Made by a program: the position numbers and the translations under genes. Below, piece by piece: positions 26,784 to 34,656 of a stretch of DNA of 64,000 nucleotides (position 1 is its first letter; each line of letters begins with the position of its first letter). Source of the DNA: an uncultured Roseiflexaceae bacterium (lineage in GTDB: Bacteria; Chloroflexota; Chloroflexia; Chloroflexales; Roseiflexaceae). Location: positions 39,239 to 103,238 of the forward strand of contig CALJIC010000228.1 of NCBI GenBank assembly GCA_937974195.1, given 5' to 3'. Below the pieces are notes generated by a model. It had not been told where the DNA came from. It worked only from the letters and a program-made list of their open reading frames with translations, and ran no database searches.

Positions 26784-28277
26784 ATGAAGTACGTCGCCGC
26801 CATTGACCAGGGCACGACCAGCACGCGCTGCCTGCTCTTCGACCGGAGCGGGCAGATCGTCGCTGCGGACCAGAAGGAGCACCAGCAGATCTACCCGCGC
26901 CCGGGCTGGGTCGAGCACGACGCCGAGGAGATCTGGGAGCGCACGCAGAGCGTGGTCCGCGCGGCGCTGCAGCAGGCCGGCTGCGGGCCGTCCGACATCG
27001 TCGCCGTCGGGATCACCAACCAGCGCGAGACGACGGTCGTCTGGGACCGCACGACCGGCCGCCCCTACCACAACGCGGTGGTCTGGCAGGACCTGCGCAC
27101 CGACGCGATCTGCGCCGAGCTGGCGCGTGACGGCGGGCAGGACCGCTTTCGGGCGGCCACCGGCCTGCCGCTCGCGACCTACTTCTCGGGGCCGAAGATC
27201 CGCTGGCTGCTGGAGAACGTGCCCGGGCTGCGGGCAGCCGCGGAGCGCGGCGATGCGCTGTTCGGCACGATAGACACCTACCTGATCTGGCAGCTCACCG
27301 GCGGGCCGCGCGGCGGCGTCCACGTCACCGATGTGACGAACGCCGGACGCACCATGCTCATGAACCTGCGCACGCTCGACTGGGACGACGAGATCCTCGG
27401 CGTGCTCGGCGTGCCGCGCGCCATGCTCCCCGCCATCCGCTCGTCGAGCGAGGTGTACGGCGAGGCGACCGGCCTGCTCGCGGGGGTGCCGGTGGCCGCA
27501 GCGCTGGGCGACCAGCACGCCGCGCTCGTCGGCCAGACCTGCTTCGACGTCGGCGAGGCCAAGAACACCTACGGCACCGGCTGCTTCATGCTGCTCAACA
27601 CCGGGACCGAGATCGTCCACTCGCAGAACGGCCTGCTGACGACCCTGGCCTACAAGCTCGGCGAGGCGCCGGCGGTGTACGCGCTCGAAGGCTCGATCGC
27701 GATCGCCGGCGCGCTGGTCCAGTGGCTGCGCGACAACCTCGGCCTGATCACCAGCAGCGCCGAGATCGAGGCGCTGGCGCGGCTGGTGGAGGACAACGGC
27801 GGCGTCTACTTCGTGCCGGCCTTCTCGGGGCTGTTCGCCCCGTACTGGCGGAGCGACGCGCGCGGCGTGATCGTCGGCCTGACACGCTACGTGAACAAGG
27901 GCCATATCGCCCGCGCGGCGCTGGAGGCGACCGCCTGGCAGACGCGCGAGGTGCTCGACGCGATGGAGCGCGACTCGGGCGTGAAGCTCACCTCGCTCAA
28001 GGTGGACGGCGGCATGGTCGTCAACGACCTGCTGATGCAGTTCCAGAGCGACGTCCTGGGCGTCCCGGTGATCCGCCCCAAGGTCACCGAGACCACCGCG
28101 CTCGGGGCTGCGTACGCCGCCGGGCTGGCGGTTGGCTACTGGAACGGGCTCGATGACCTGCGGCGCAACTGGCAGCAGGACAAGGTGTGGACGCCGCAGC
28201 TCGGCGAGGAGGCGCGCGAGCGCAGCTACGGGCAGTGGAAGAAGGCGGTGACGCGGACGTTCGACTGGGCGGAATGA
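26784..28277 (+). CDS. glpK: Glycerol kinase
   Basis: This FGGY-family kinase phosphorylates glycerol to glycerol-3-phosphate with ATP. It has 497 aa, the standard size. Landmarks are AIDQGTTSTRCLLFD at the N-terminus, GITNQRETTVVWDR, HNAVVWQDLRT, ALGDQHAALVGQ, NTYGTGCFMLLNTG and the C-terminal LKVDGGMVVNDLLMQFQ. The catalytic Asp is in the AGALGDQ-type region. The ATG follows dhaL closely. Placing glpK inside a dha operon gives the cell two entry points for three-carbon polyols. Confidence 0.97.
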   Translation: MKYVAAIDQGTTSTRCLLFDRSGQIVAADQKEHQQIYPRPGWVEHDAEEIWERTQSVVRAALQQAGCGPSDIVAVGITNQRETTVVWDRTTGRPYHNAVVWQDLRTDAICAELARDGGQDRFRAATGLPLATYFSGPKIRWLLENVPGLRAAAERGDALFGTIDTYLIWQLTGGPRGGVHVTDVTNAGRTMLMNLRTLDWDDEILGVLGVPRAMLPAIRSSSEVYGEATGLLAGVPVAAALGDQHAALVGQTCFDVGEAKNTYGTGCFMLLNTGTEIVHSQNGLLTTLAYKLGEAPAVYALEGSIAIAGALVQWLRDNLGLITSSAEIEALARLVEDNGGVYFVPAFSGLFAPYWRSDARGVIVGLTRYVNKGHIARAALEATAWQTREVLDAMERDSGVKLTSLKVDGGMVVNDLLMQFQSDVLGVPVIRPKVTETTALGAAYAAGLAVGYWNGLDDLRRNWQQDKVWTPQLGEEARERSYGQWKKAVTRTFDWAE

Positions 28278-28361
28278 CGCTGCTTCGCAGCGGGCCGCGG
28301 TCGTGGCGAACAGCCCCGCGACGTGTGGCCGGCGGCTGCTGAGGCTGCGCTGGAAGAGGAC

Positions 28362-28751
28362 ATGGTAAGCCTGCTGATTGTCTCGCACAGCGCGCAGCTT
28401 GCCGCTGGCGTGAAGGAGTTCGCCGAACAGGTGACCCACGGGGCAGTGACGATAGCTGCCGTGGGCGGAGCCGCCGACGGCTCGCTGGGGACCAGCGTCG
28501 ATCGTATACGGGCCAGCCTGCAGGAGATCGAGTCGCCGGACGGCGTTCTGGTGCTCGTCGACTTCAACAGCGCGGTGATGAGCGTCGAGGTTGCGCTCGA
28601 ATCGTGCGCGGATATGCACGTCGTCATAAGCGATGCGCCGCTCGTCGAGGGCGCCTACCTCGCGGCGGTCGAGGCGGCGGTGGGCGCCTCGCTGGAGGAG
28701 ACCGCCGCCGCGGCGATGCGCGCACGCGAGCTCGTGAAAGTGCACCGATGA
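28362..28751 (+). CDS. dhaM: DhaM phosphotransfer subunit (PTS EIIA-mannose fold)
   Basis: This protein relays phosphate from HPr to ADP bound on DhaL. It has 129 aa and is only the EIIA-like domain; the E. coli protein is fused to HPr and part of enzyme I, which here are separate genes. The active histidine is in LLIVSHSAQLAAGVKEF. GGAADGSLGTSVDRI and VLVLVDFNSAVMSVEVALE match the fold. The ATG at 28362 has AGAGGA upstream. Upstream in-frame codons to 28323 have no ribosome site. Confidence 0.9.
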   Translation: MVSLLIVSHSAQLAAGVKEFAEQVTHGAVTIAAVGGAADGSLGTSVDRIRASLQEIESPDGVLVLVDFNSAVMSVEVALESCADMHVVISDAPLVEGAYLAAVEAAVGASLEETAAAAMRARELVKVHR

Positions 28752-28765
28752 TCTGCGGGTGATGC

Positions 28766-29041
28766 ATGATCGAAACAACGCTCATCATCCGGCACCCGGA
28801 TGGGCTGCACGCGCGGCCGGCAGCCGACTTCTACCGCAAGACCCGCGAGTTCAAGAGCCGGATCACGATCCAGAACCTCTCGCGCCCGGACGGCCCGGAG
28901 GTTCCGGTCAGCCTCTTTAACCTGCTGCAGATCGGCGCCGCAAGCGGCCACCGCGTCCGGCTGCGCGCGGTCGGCGAGGACGAGCGGGAGGCGATCCGCG
29001 CGCTGGCGGCGCTGATCGAGCAGCAGGGCGGCGAGAGGTAG
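28766..29041 (+). CDS. ptsH: Phosphocarrier protein HPr
   Basis: This small phosphocarrier shuttles phosphate from enzyme I to DhaM. It has 91 aa. The phosphorylated residue is His15 in HPDGLHARPAADFY. Ser49 lies in the position of the regulatory serine (VPVSLFNLLQIGA), so HPr-kinase control is possible but not shown. It sits 14 bases after dhaM and 4 bases before enzyme I. Confidence 0.95.
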   Translation: MIETTLIIRHPDGLHARPAADFYRKTREFKSRITIQNLSRPDGPEVPVSLFNLLQIGAASGHRVRLRAVGEDEREAIRALAALIEQQGGER

Positions 29042-29045
29042 GCGC

Positions 29046-30707
29046 ATGTCGACCTCGCTCCGTGGCGTCGGGGGAGCGCCGGGCATCGCGGTCGGCGCGG
29101 CGGTCCGCTTCACCGCCAGCCCGACGGTGTGGCAGCCAGCCGAGACCGATCCGGAGCTGGAGCTGCGGCGCTTCGCCGCGGCGCAGGTGGCGGCCGCAGC
29201 CCAGCTGCGCATGCTCGCCGGGCAGCTGCGCGCCGAGGGCTACGAGTCCGAGGCCGGCATCTTCGACGCCCAGTCGCTCCTGGTGGAGGACCCCACCCTC
29301 TCCGAAGAGGTCGCCCGGCGCGTCCGCGCCGACCCGTCGGCGCTCGAAGCCGCCATCCTCGCAGCCGTGGCCGAGATGCGCGCCGCGCTGGAGCGGCTGG
29401 ACGACCCCTACCTGCGCGAGCGGGCGGCGGACATGGACGCTGTGGGCCTGGCGCTGATCGCGGCGCTGCGCGGCGCGCCGCGCGCCATGCACGCCCTCCC
29501 CCCGCAGGCGATCGTCGTCGCCGAGGACCTGGCGCCGGCGGAGGTGATCGCGCTGCGCAGCTCGGCGGCCGGCTTCGCCACGGCGCACGGCGGCCCGACC
29601 AGCCACACGCTCATTCTGGCGCGCGCCTTCGGCATCCCGGCGGTGGTGGGGCTCGGAGACGCCGTGTACAGCGTGCGCAACGACGCGCGCGTCATCCTGG
29701 ACGGCGACTCGTCGCTGGTGATCCTGGACGCCGCCGAGGACGAGCTGGCGGCCTACCGGCGGCGCATCGCCGACAGGCAGGCCGCCGCCGCACAGCGGAG
29801 GGCGCTGCGCGACCTGCCGGGCGCGCTCGCGGACGGCCACCGCGTCGCGCTGCTGGCGAACATCGGGCGCCCCGAGGATGCGCAGGCGGCGCTGGAGCAC
29901 GGCGCCGAGGGGATCGGGCTGTTCCGCACCGAGTTCCTGTTCTTCGACCGCACATCGCCCCCCAGCGAAGAGGAGCAGCTGGCCGCCTACCGCCAGGTGC
30001 TCGCGGCCATGCCCGGCCGGCCCGTCGTCGTGCGCACGGTCGACGTGGGCGGCGACAAGACGCTGCCCTACCTCGGGCTGGGGCGTGAGCCGAACCCGGC
30101 GCTCGGCCTGCGCGGCGTGCGGCTCTGCATGCGCCGGCCGGAGCTGTTCCAGGTGCAGCTGCGCGCGCTGCTGCGGGCCGCCCTCCACGGCGACCTGCGC
30201 ATCATGCTGCCGATGGTGGCGACTCCCGAGGACCTGGCGTGGGGGCGCGAGGCCCTGCGGCAGGCCGCCGAGTCGCTCGACCGCGAGGGGGTGGCGCACC
30301 GCGCCGACGTGCCGCTCGGCGTCATGATCGAGACGCCGGCGGCGGCGGTGGTGGCGGATCTGCTGGCGCCCGCGGCGGCGTTCTTCAGCATCGGCAGCAA
30401 CGACCTGGCGCAGTACACGCTGGCCGCCGACCGCTCGATCGCCGAGCTGGCGGCGCGCTACCCCCACACACACCTCGCCGTCCTGCGGCTGATCGACAGC
30501 AGCGTGCGAGCGGCGGCGCGGGCTGGCATCGAGGCGCACGTGTGCGGCGAACTGGCCGCGCTGCCTGCGGCGGCGTCTGTTCTGGTGGGCCTGGGCGCCG
30601 GCGGCCTGAGCATGCAGCCCGACGCGATCCCGGCGGTCAAGGAGCAGCTTCGCGGTGTGAGCCTGGCGGAGGCCCGCGAGCTGGCGCAGTCCGCCCTGGC
30701 GGAGTAG
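29046..30707 (+). CDS. ptsI: Phosphoenolpyruvate-protein phosphotransferase (enzyme I)
   Basis: Enzyme I takes phosphate from phosphoenolpyruvate and passes it to HPr. It has 553 aa, close to the usual 570. The phospho-histidine is His187 in GGPTSHTLILARAFGIPAV. The PEP-binding barrel has GIGLFRTEFLFF, LPYLGLGREPNPALGLRG, RIMLPMVA, GVMIETPAAA, FSIGSNDLAQYTLAADR and the Cys-containing VCGELA near the C-terminus. It closes the dha operon. No sugar EII component is seen, so this phosphorelay may be dedicated to dihydroxyacetone. Confidence 0.96.
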   Translation: MSTSLRGVGGAPGIAVGAAVRFTASPTVWQPAETDPELELRRFAAAQVAAAAQLRMLAGQLRAEGYESEAGIFDAQSLLVEDPTLSEEVARRVRADPSALEAAILAAVAEMRAALERLDDPYLRERAADMDAVGLALIAALRGAPRAMHALPPQAIVVAEDLAPAEVIALRSSAAGFATAHGGPTSHTLILARAFGIPAVVGLGDAVYSVRNDARVILDGDSSLVILDAAEDELAAYRRRIADRQAAAAQRRALRDLPGALADGHRVALLANIGRPEDAQAALEHGAEGIGLFRTEFLFFDRTSPPSEEEQLAAYRQVLAAMPGRPVVVRTVDVGGDKTLPYLGLGREPNPALGLRGVRLCMRRPELFQVQLRALLRAALHGDLRIMLPMVATPEDLAWGREALRQAAESLDREGVAHRADVPLGVMIETPAAAVVADLLAPAAAFFSIGSNDLAQYTLAADRSIAELAARYPHTHLAVLRLIDSSVRAAARAGIEAHVCGELAALPAAASVLVGLGAGGLSMQPDAIPAVKEQLRGVSLAEARELAQSALAE

Positions 30708-30783
30708 CGGCCGGCGCGGGTCCTGGTGATCGGCTCCCGGCCGCCGGGTTCGCACATATGATCTACCGCCGGCCGATTCCCCA

Positions 30784-30792
30784 TGCTATAAT
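30784..30792 (+). promoter_or_regulatory. Extended -10 promoter of the zinc-motif kinase gene
   Basis: TGCTATAAT is a consensus extended -10 element. Transcription would start near 30799, so the palindromic repeat at 30838-30933 falls within a leader of about 200 bases. Confidence 0.6.
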
Positions 30793-30837
30793 CAAATGAC
30801 GGACGCGGTCGCCTGCGGGGCGCCCGCAATCGCTCTT

Positions 30838-30933
30838 CGCCGGAAGGTCCGAAGGGCTGCAGATCCTCCGAGGTCTTTTCTTCGCCGCAGAGCGGCCGAA
30901 GTTCAGGGGAGGCGACGCTTCCCAAACCCCTCC
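30838..30933. repeat. Modular palindromic repeat in the leader of the 30999 kinase
   Basis: In order: GGTCCGAAGGGCTGCAGATCC (module 3), CGCCGCAGAGCGG (module 1), and GGGGAGGCGACGCTTCCC plus AAACCCCTCC (module 2, 30906-30933). The layout matches other copies. It is transcribed if the promoter at 30784 is used. Confidence 0.75.
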
Positions 30934-30998
30934 AGGGATGCGGGGCACGGCCACCGCGCAGGCCCTGTCAACGCGGGTGGTTCGGCGGAGAGAACGGC

Positions 30999-33107
30999 AT
31001 GGCGAGCATCCCACAGCAGATCGGAAACTACAAGCTCGAGCGCCAGATCGGCAAGGGTGGCATGAGCCAGGTCTGGCTGGCGCGCCACCGCACGCTCGAC
31101 GACCGGCTGGTGGCGATCAAGCTGCTGATGGCCCAGGACCAGGAGTGGGAGGACCGCTTCAGCCGCGAGGCGAGCATCACGAGCCGGCTCCGGCACGAGT
31201 GCATCGTCCAGATCTACGACCACGGCTACCACGCGCCGTACCACTACACGGTGATGGAGTACGTGCCCGGCGGTGCGCTGCGCGAGCTGCTGCGCAACCA
31301 CCGGCCCCTGCCGCTCGAGACGGCGCTCCACGTGCTGCGCTGCGCCGGAAGCGCGCTGGACTACGCCCACGCCCACGGCGTCACGCACCGCGACGTCTCG
31401 CCGGGGAACATCCTGGTGGATCACGGGAACGGCCGGGTGCTGCTGACCGACTTCGGCATCGCGCGGGAGACGGGCAAGGCCGGCCTGACCACCGTGAACA
31501 AGGTGATGGGCACGCCGGGCTACCTCTCGCCGGAGCACGCCTCCTCCGCCACCGCGGTGACCCACCTCTCGGACATCTACAGCCTCGGGATCGTCCTGTA
31601 CGAGATGCTGACCGGCGCGCTGCCCTGGGACCACACGCCGGGCGTGCTCGAGCCGAACGGCGGGCCGTTTGCCCCGCCGCTGCCGCTGCGGGCGCGCGGG
31701 GTCGAAGGGCTGCCGTACGAGGTGGACCGCGTGCTCCAGACCATGATGGCGCTCGACCCGGCCAAGCGCTACCCGAGCGCCCAGGCGGCGATCGAGGACC
31801 TGGAGCGGGTGCTGCGCCGCCACACCATGACCACCACGATCGTCTCCGCTGGGGCGGGCGAGAAGGGGAAGCGCAGCGCTCCGGCCGTCTCCCCCACCGC
31901 GAGCCCGCTTCCGCCGGTGCCGGTCGAGCCGCACCCGGTTGAGAAGGTGCTCGGGCTCGATCTGCTCAAGGCGCCGATGCAGGAGGCGCGCCGGCTGGCG
32001 GACCAGCTGGCCGACCCGCAGGAGGTCGCGGCACTGCTGGACCAGTGGAGCCGCGAGGGGCTGTTCCGCCGCAAGCTGCTCGGGCGCCAGGCGCGCGTGC
32101 GCCGGGTGCAGACCCAGAACATCTACTTCTACACGCTGCGGGTGCTCTACGAGACCCGCGAGCCGGAGCGGCTGGTCGAGGAGCCGGACTACAAGGCGGC
32201 GCCGATCCCGCGCGAGAAGGCGCTCGACCGCTGGGCGCTGGAGCTGCCGAGCCCGAAGGGGTTCGCGGACGAGCCCGGCGGCACCGTGCGGCTGCCCGGC
32301 TCGACGCGGGTGATCTCGTGCTCGCCCTGCCAGGGCGTCGGGCGCCTCCCGTGCCCGCGCTGCAAGGGCGGCGGGCGAGTCGTCGTGGCCCGCAGCTCGC
32401 CTGGGGCGGGCGCCAGCGGGCGCGGTGCGCGGCGGGCGGCGGCGACGACCGTGTCGGGCGGCGTGAAGGCGGCGGCGGCGCCGGCGGCGGGGGCTGCCGG
32501 CGGGCAGGCCGAGGCCCTCACGGCCGGCGCGACGGCCCTGGTCCCCTGCCCCGACTGCCAGGGCACCGGCGGCCTCAAGTGCGAGCAGTGCGACGGCGTC
32601 GGCCGACTGATGCAGCACAAGACTGTGAAGTGGCAGCGCCGCGCGACCGAGCTGAAGGACAACGACGACCTGCCGCGCGTCGATGAGCAGTGGCTCCACC
32701 GCGTGTGCAAGGCGCGCGACGTGTACCGCGAGCGGCAGCAGGGCGGCTTCCGCCCCGAGTGGTCGCTGGTGCCGGGGCTGGACGAGCTGGTGAAGTCGGC
32801 CGAGAAGCGCCTCGACCAGAACACGCGCGTCGCGATGAGCGAGGTGTCGATCGCGTTCATCCCGGTGACCGAGATCGTCTTCGACCTCGGCGATGTGCGC
32901 CAGAAGCCCTCGCTGAAGCCGGCTGCGCAGCGCGGCCAGAGCCCGCCCGCCGCCGACGCCGGGCTGTACCGCTGGCACATCTACGGCTTCGAGCGGCGCC
33001 TGCCCAAGGACTGGCGCTTCCTCAACTGGGACCGCGTGGCCGCGCTGATCCTCGCCGGCGTCGTCGTCCTGCTGATCATTCTGATCGTGCTCCTGGTGCT
33101 GCTGTAG
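30999..33107 (+). CDS. Ser/Thr protein kinase with DnaJ-type zinc motifs and a C-terminal membrane anchor
   Basis: Residues about 5-270 are a Hanks-type kinase: IGKGGMSQVWLA glycine loop, VAIKLL lysine, HRDVSPGNILV catalytic loop and DFGIAR. A linker of about 150 residues follows. Then there are four CxxCxGxG motifs of DnaJ type: CSPCQGVG and CPRCKGGG near 441-459, and CPDCQGTG and CEQCDGVG near 517-536, split by an Ala/Gly-rich segment of about 55 residues. The protein ends with one hydrophobic helix (about 680-702, AALILAGVVVLLIILIVLLV) and no extracellular domain. The kinase therefore seems tail-anchored in the membrane facing the cytoplasm. AGAGAACGGC precedes the ATG. Substrate and function are unknown. 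Confidence 0.9.
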   Translation: MASIPQQIGNYKLERQIGKGGMSQVWLARHRTLDDRLVAIKLLMAQDQEWEDRFSREASITSRLRHECIVQIYDHGYHAPYHYTVMEYVPGGALRELLRNHRPLPLETALHVLRCAGSALDYAHAHGVTHRDVSPGNILVDHGNGRVLLTDFGIARETGKAGLTTVNKVMGTPGYLSPEHASSATAVTHLSDIYSLGIVLYEMLTGALPWDHTPGVLEPNGGPFAPPLPLRARGVEGLPYEVDRVLQTMMALDPAKRYPSAQAAIEDLERVLRRHTMTTTIVSAGAGEKGKRSAPAVSPTASPLPPVPVEPHPVEKVLGLDLLKAPMQEARRLADQLADPQEVAALLDQWSREGLFRRKLLGRQARVRRVQTQNIYFYTLRVLYETREPERLVEEPDYKAAPIPREKALDRWALELPSPKGFADEPGGTVRLPGSTRVISCSPCQGVGRLPCPRCKGGGRVVVARSSPGAGASGRGARRAAATTVSGGVKAAAAPAAGAAGGQAEALTAGATALVPCPDCQGTGGLKCEQCDGVGRLMQHKTVKWQRRATELKDNDDLPRVDEQWLHRVCKARDVYRERQQGGFRPEWSLVPGLDELVKSAEKRLDQNTRVAMSEVSIAFIPVTEIVFDLGDVRQKPSLKPAAQRGQSPPAADAGLYRWHIYGFERRLPKDWRFLNWDRVAALILAGVVVLLIILIVLLVLL

Positions 33108-33642
33108 CCTGTCGGCAGATGCGAAGGACTTTTCCGCGGCTCTGCGGCAGCTTCGCTGCCGCAGAGCCGCGGAAAAAGAGAATTTCTGGGGAGGTTTCGC
33201 CTCCCCAAACCTCTCCAGAGGCCGCGGGTTCACTGAGGAAGCTTCTTGCCGGGAGGTGTGGAGGGCGGCAGGGCGGCTTTCTGTTGGGAAGTGTAGAGGA
33301 GCACAGACTCTCCGGAACTGCTTTCTGCGGGGAGGTGTGGAGGGCCGCAGGCCCTCCACGGACCTATATTTCAGCCGCTCTGCGGCGACGCAGTCGCCGC
33401 AGAGCGGCTGAAAAGGGAATTTCTGGGGAGGCTTCGCCTCCCCAAACCCCTCCATCTGCGGCGACGCAGTCGCTGCAGAGTGGCAGAATGCGGGAATGAA
33501 CGTGGAGGCTCCGCTTCCCCAAACCCCACGGGAACTGTGGGGCCTCGCACCGCGCACGACCGGATCGTTGAACGCCTACAGGCAGGAGCATCGCCGGCGA
33601 CGCTGGCGGTGCTCCTGCCGCGTGACCTGGGAGGGCTGAGCT
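33108..33642. repeat. Composite array of palindromic repeats (about 430 bp)
   Basis: It contains two near-perfect long hairpins: 33130-33151 with 33155-33176 (22 bp) and 33369-33389 with 33393-33413 (21 bp), sharing the core GCTCTGCGGC. Each is followed by TTTCTGGGGAGG, a small loop, CCTCCCC and AAACC (33188-33213 and 33421-33450). Between them lie two copies of GGGAGGTGTGGAGGGC (33259 and 33332), one with the palindrome GGAGGGCCGCAGGCCCTCC. A shortened fourth piece runs to 33540. No ORF is supported. Bases 33541-33642 hold only the hairpin AGGAGCATCGCC...GGTGCTCCT and the upstream region of the next gene. Confidence 0.9.
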
Positions 33643-34251
33643 GTGGCAGACACGCCTGAGACGCCGGCGGGGCCGATCTTCTTCGCGACGCCTGCCGAGT
33701 TCCGCGCATGGCTCGCCGAGCACCACGATCGCGCCCGCGAGCTGTGGGTCGGGTTCTACAAGAAGGGCTCGGGCAAGCCGAGCATCACGTGGCCCGAGTC
33801 GGTCGACGAGGCTCTCTGCTTCGGCTGGATCGACGGGGTGCGCAAGACCATCGACGACGAGAGCTACATGATCCGCTTCACGCCGCGCAAGCCGCGCAGC
33901 AACTGGAGCGCGGTCAACATCGCGCGCGTGGCCGAGCTGACGGCGATGGGCAGGATGCACCCCGCCGGCCTGCGGGCCTTCGAGCAGCGCACGGAGGAGC
34001 GCTCCGGCGTCTACTCGTATGAGCAGCGGCAGCACGCCAAGCTCGACCCGGCGTACGAGGAGCGGTTCCGCGCCAACGCGGCGGCCTGGGAGTTCTTCCA
34101 GGCCCAGCCGGCCGGCTACCGCCGCTTGGCCATCTGGTGGGTCGTCAGCGCGAAGAAAGAGGAGACCAGGCTCAAGCGCCTCGCCACCCTGATCGACGAC
34201 TCGGCCAACGGACGCACGATCCGCGAGGTTGCGCGCCGCAAGCAGGGGTGA
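33643..34251 (+). CDS. YdeI/OmpD-associated family protein
   Basis: This 202-residue soluble protein resembles the YdeI/OmpD-associated group (sometimes called bacteriocin-protection proteins). Typical segments are FATPAEFRAWLAEHHDRARELWVGFYKKGSGKPS, the tryptophan-rich ESVDEALCFGWIDGVRKTID and FTPRKPRSNWSAVNI. The C-terminal half has the helical region ending in EETRLKRLATLIDDSANG, typical of the family. The biochemical role is not known. GTG is the start codon, with a GGGAGGGCTGAG region upstream. It stands alone. Confidence 0.85.
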   Translation: MADTPETPAGPIFFATPAEFRAWLAEHHDRARELWVGFYKKGSGKPSITWPESVDEALCFGWIDGVRKTIDDESYMIRFTPRKPRSNWSAVNIARVAELTAMGRMHPAGLRAFEQRTEERSGVYSYEQRQHAKLDPAYEERFRANAAAWEFFQAQPAGYRRLAIWWVVSAKKEETRLKRLATLIDDSANGRTIREVARRKQG

Positions 34252-34331
34252 CCGGCAGCCCCAGTAGCCGGCCGGCGCAGGGCGGCCCGTGCGGCGGATC
34301 GGAGCTTGCATACAAATATGCGCAGGACGCG

Positions 34332-34337
34332 TATAAT
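34332..34337 (+). promoter_or_regulatory. -10 box upstream of the glycosyltransferase gene
   Basis: TATAAT at 34332-34337; a TTGCAT at 34306-34311 is 20 bp upstream, which is long for a -35. Transcription would begin near 34344, giving a leader of about 310 bases that includes the repeat elements below. Confidence 0.5.
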
Positions 34338-34373
34338 GTAGTAGGAGCTACGCGGTAGCCCTGTCCCCACACC

Positions 34374-34656
34374 CGCTGGAGGGGTTTGGGAGGCGAATCT
34401 TCCCCTGACGCTCTCTCTACTTCGCCGCTCTGCGGCGGAATATAGGCGCCCGTGGAGGGCTCGGCTCGCCACACCGCCCGGCTCGCAAGGGCGGCGGGAC
34501 GGAAGCGTGTGAGGGTATGTCCCCCACACCTTTCCGCGGAGCGCGCACGCGGCGAACCGCAGGGCAGCCGCGTCAGCCGTAGACTGTGATAGGAGTTGAG
34601 CTGTCGTGGGGTGCGGGGAGGCGAAGCTCCCCAGGCTCTGCTACAGAGAAGAACCA
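34374..34656. repeat. Palindromic repeat modules in the leader of the glycosyltransferase gene
   Basis: GGAGGGGTTTGGGAGGCGAA...CTTCCCC at 34379-34405 is module 2 in reversed orientation. CGCCGCTCTGCGGCGGA at about 34420 is module 1. A second small hairpin, GGGGAGGCGAAGCTCCCC at 34615-34632, lies 25 bases before the ATG. Between them (34440-34600) I see no gene or motif. Confidence 0.7.

Noticed and set aside
33130..33176. Intrinsic terminator of the zinc-motif kinase gene
   Set aside because: The 22-bp hairpin has A rather than T residues after it on the plus strand, and an almost equal hairpin recurs at 33369 as part of a repeat, so it is treated as a repeat module.
34606..34656. Upstream in-frame start for the glycosyltransferase
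   Set aside because: The extra 17 codons translate a module 2 hairpin and have no family similarity; the ATG at 34657 gives the usual N-terminus.
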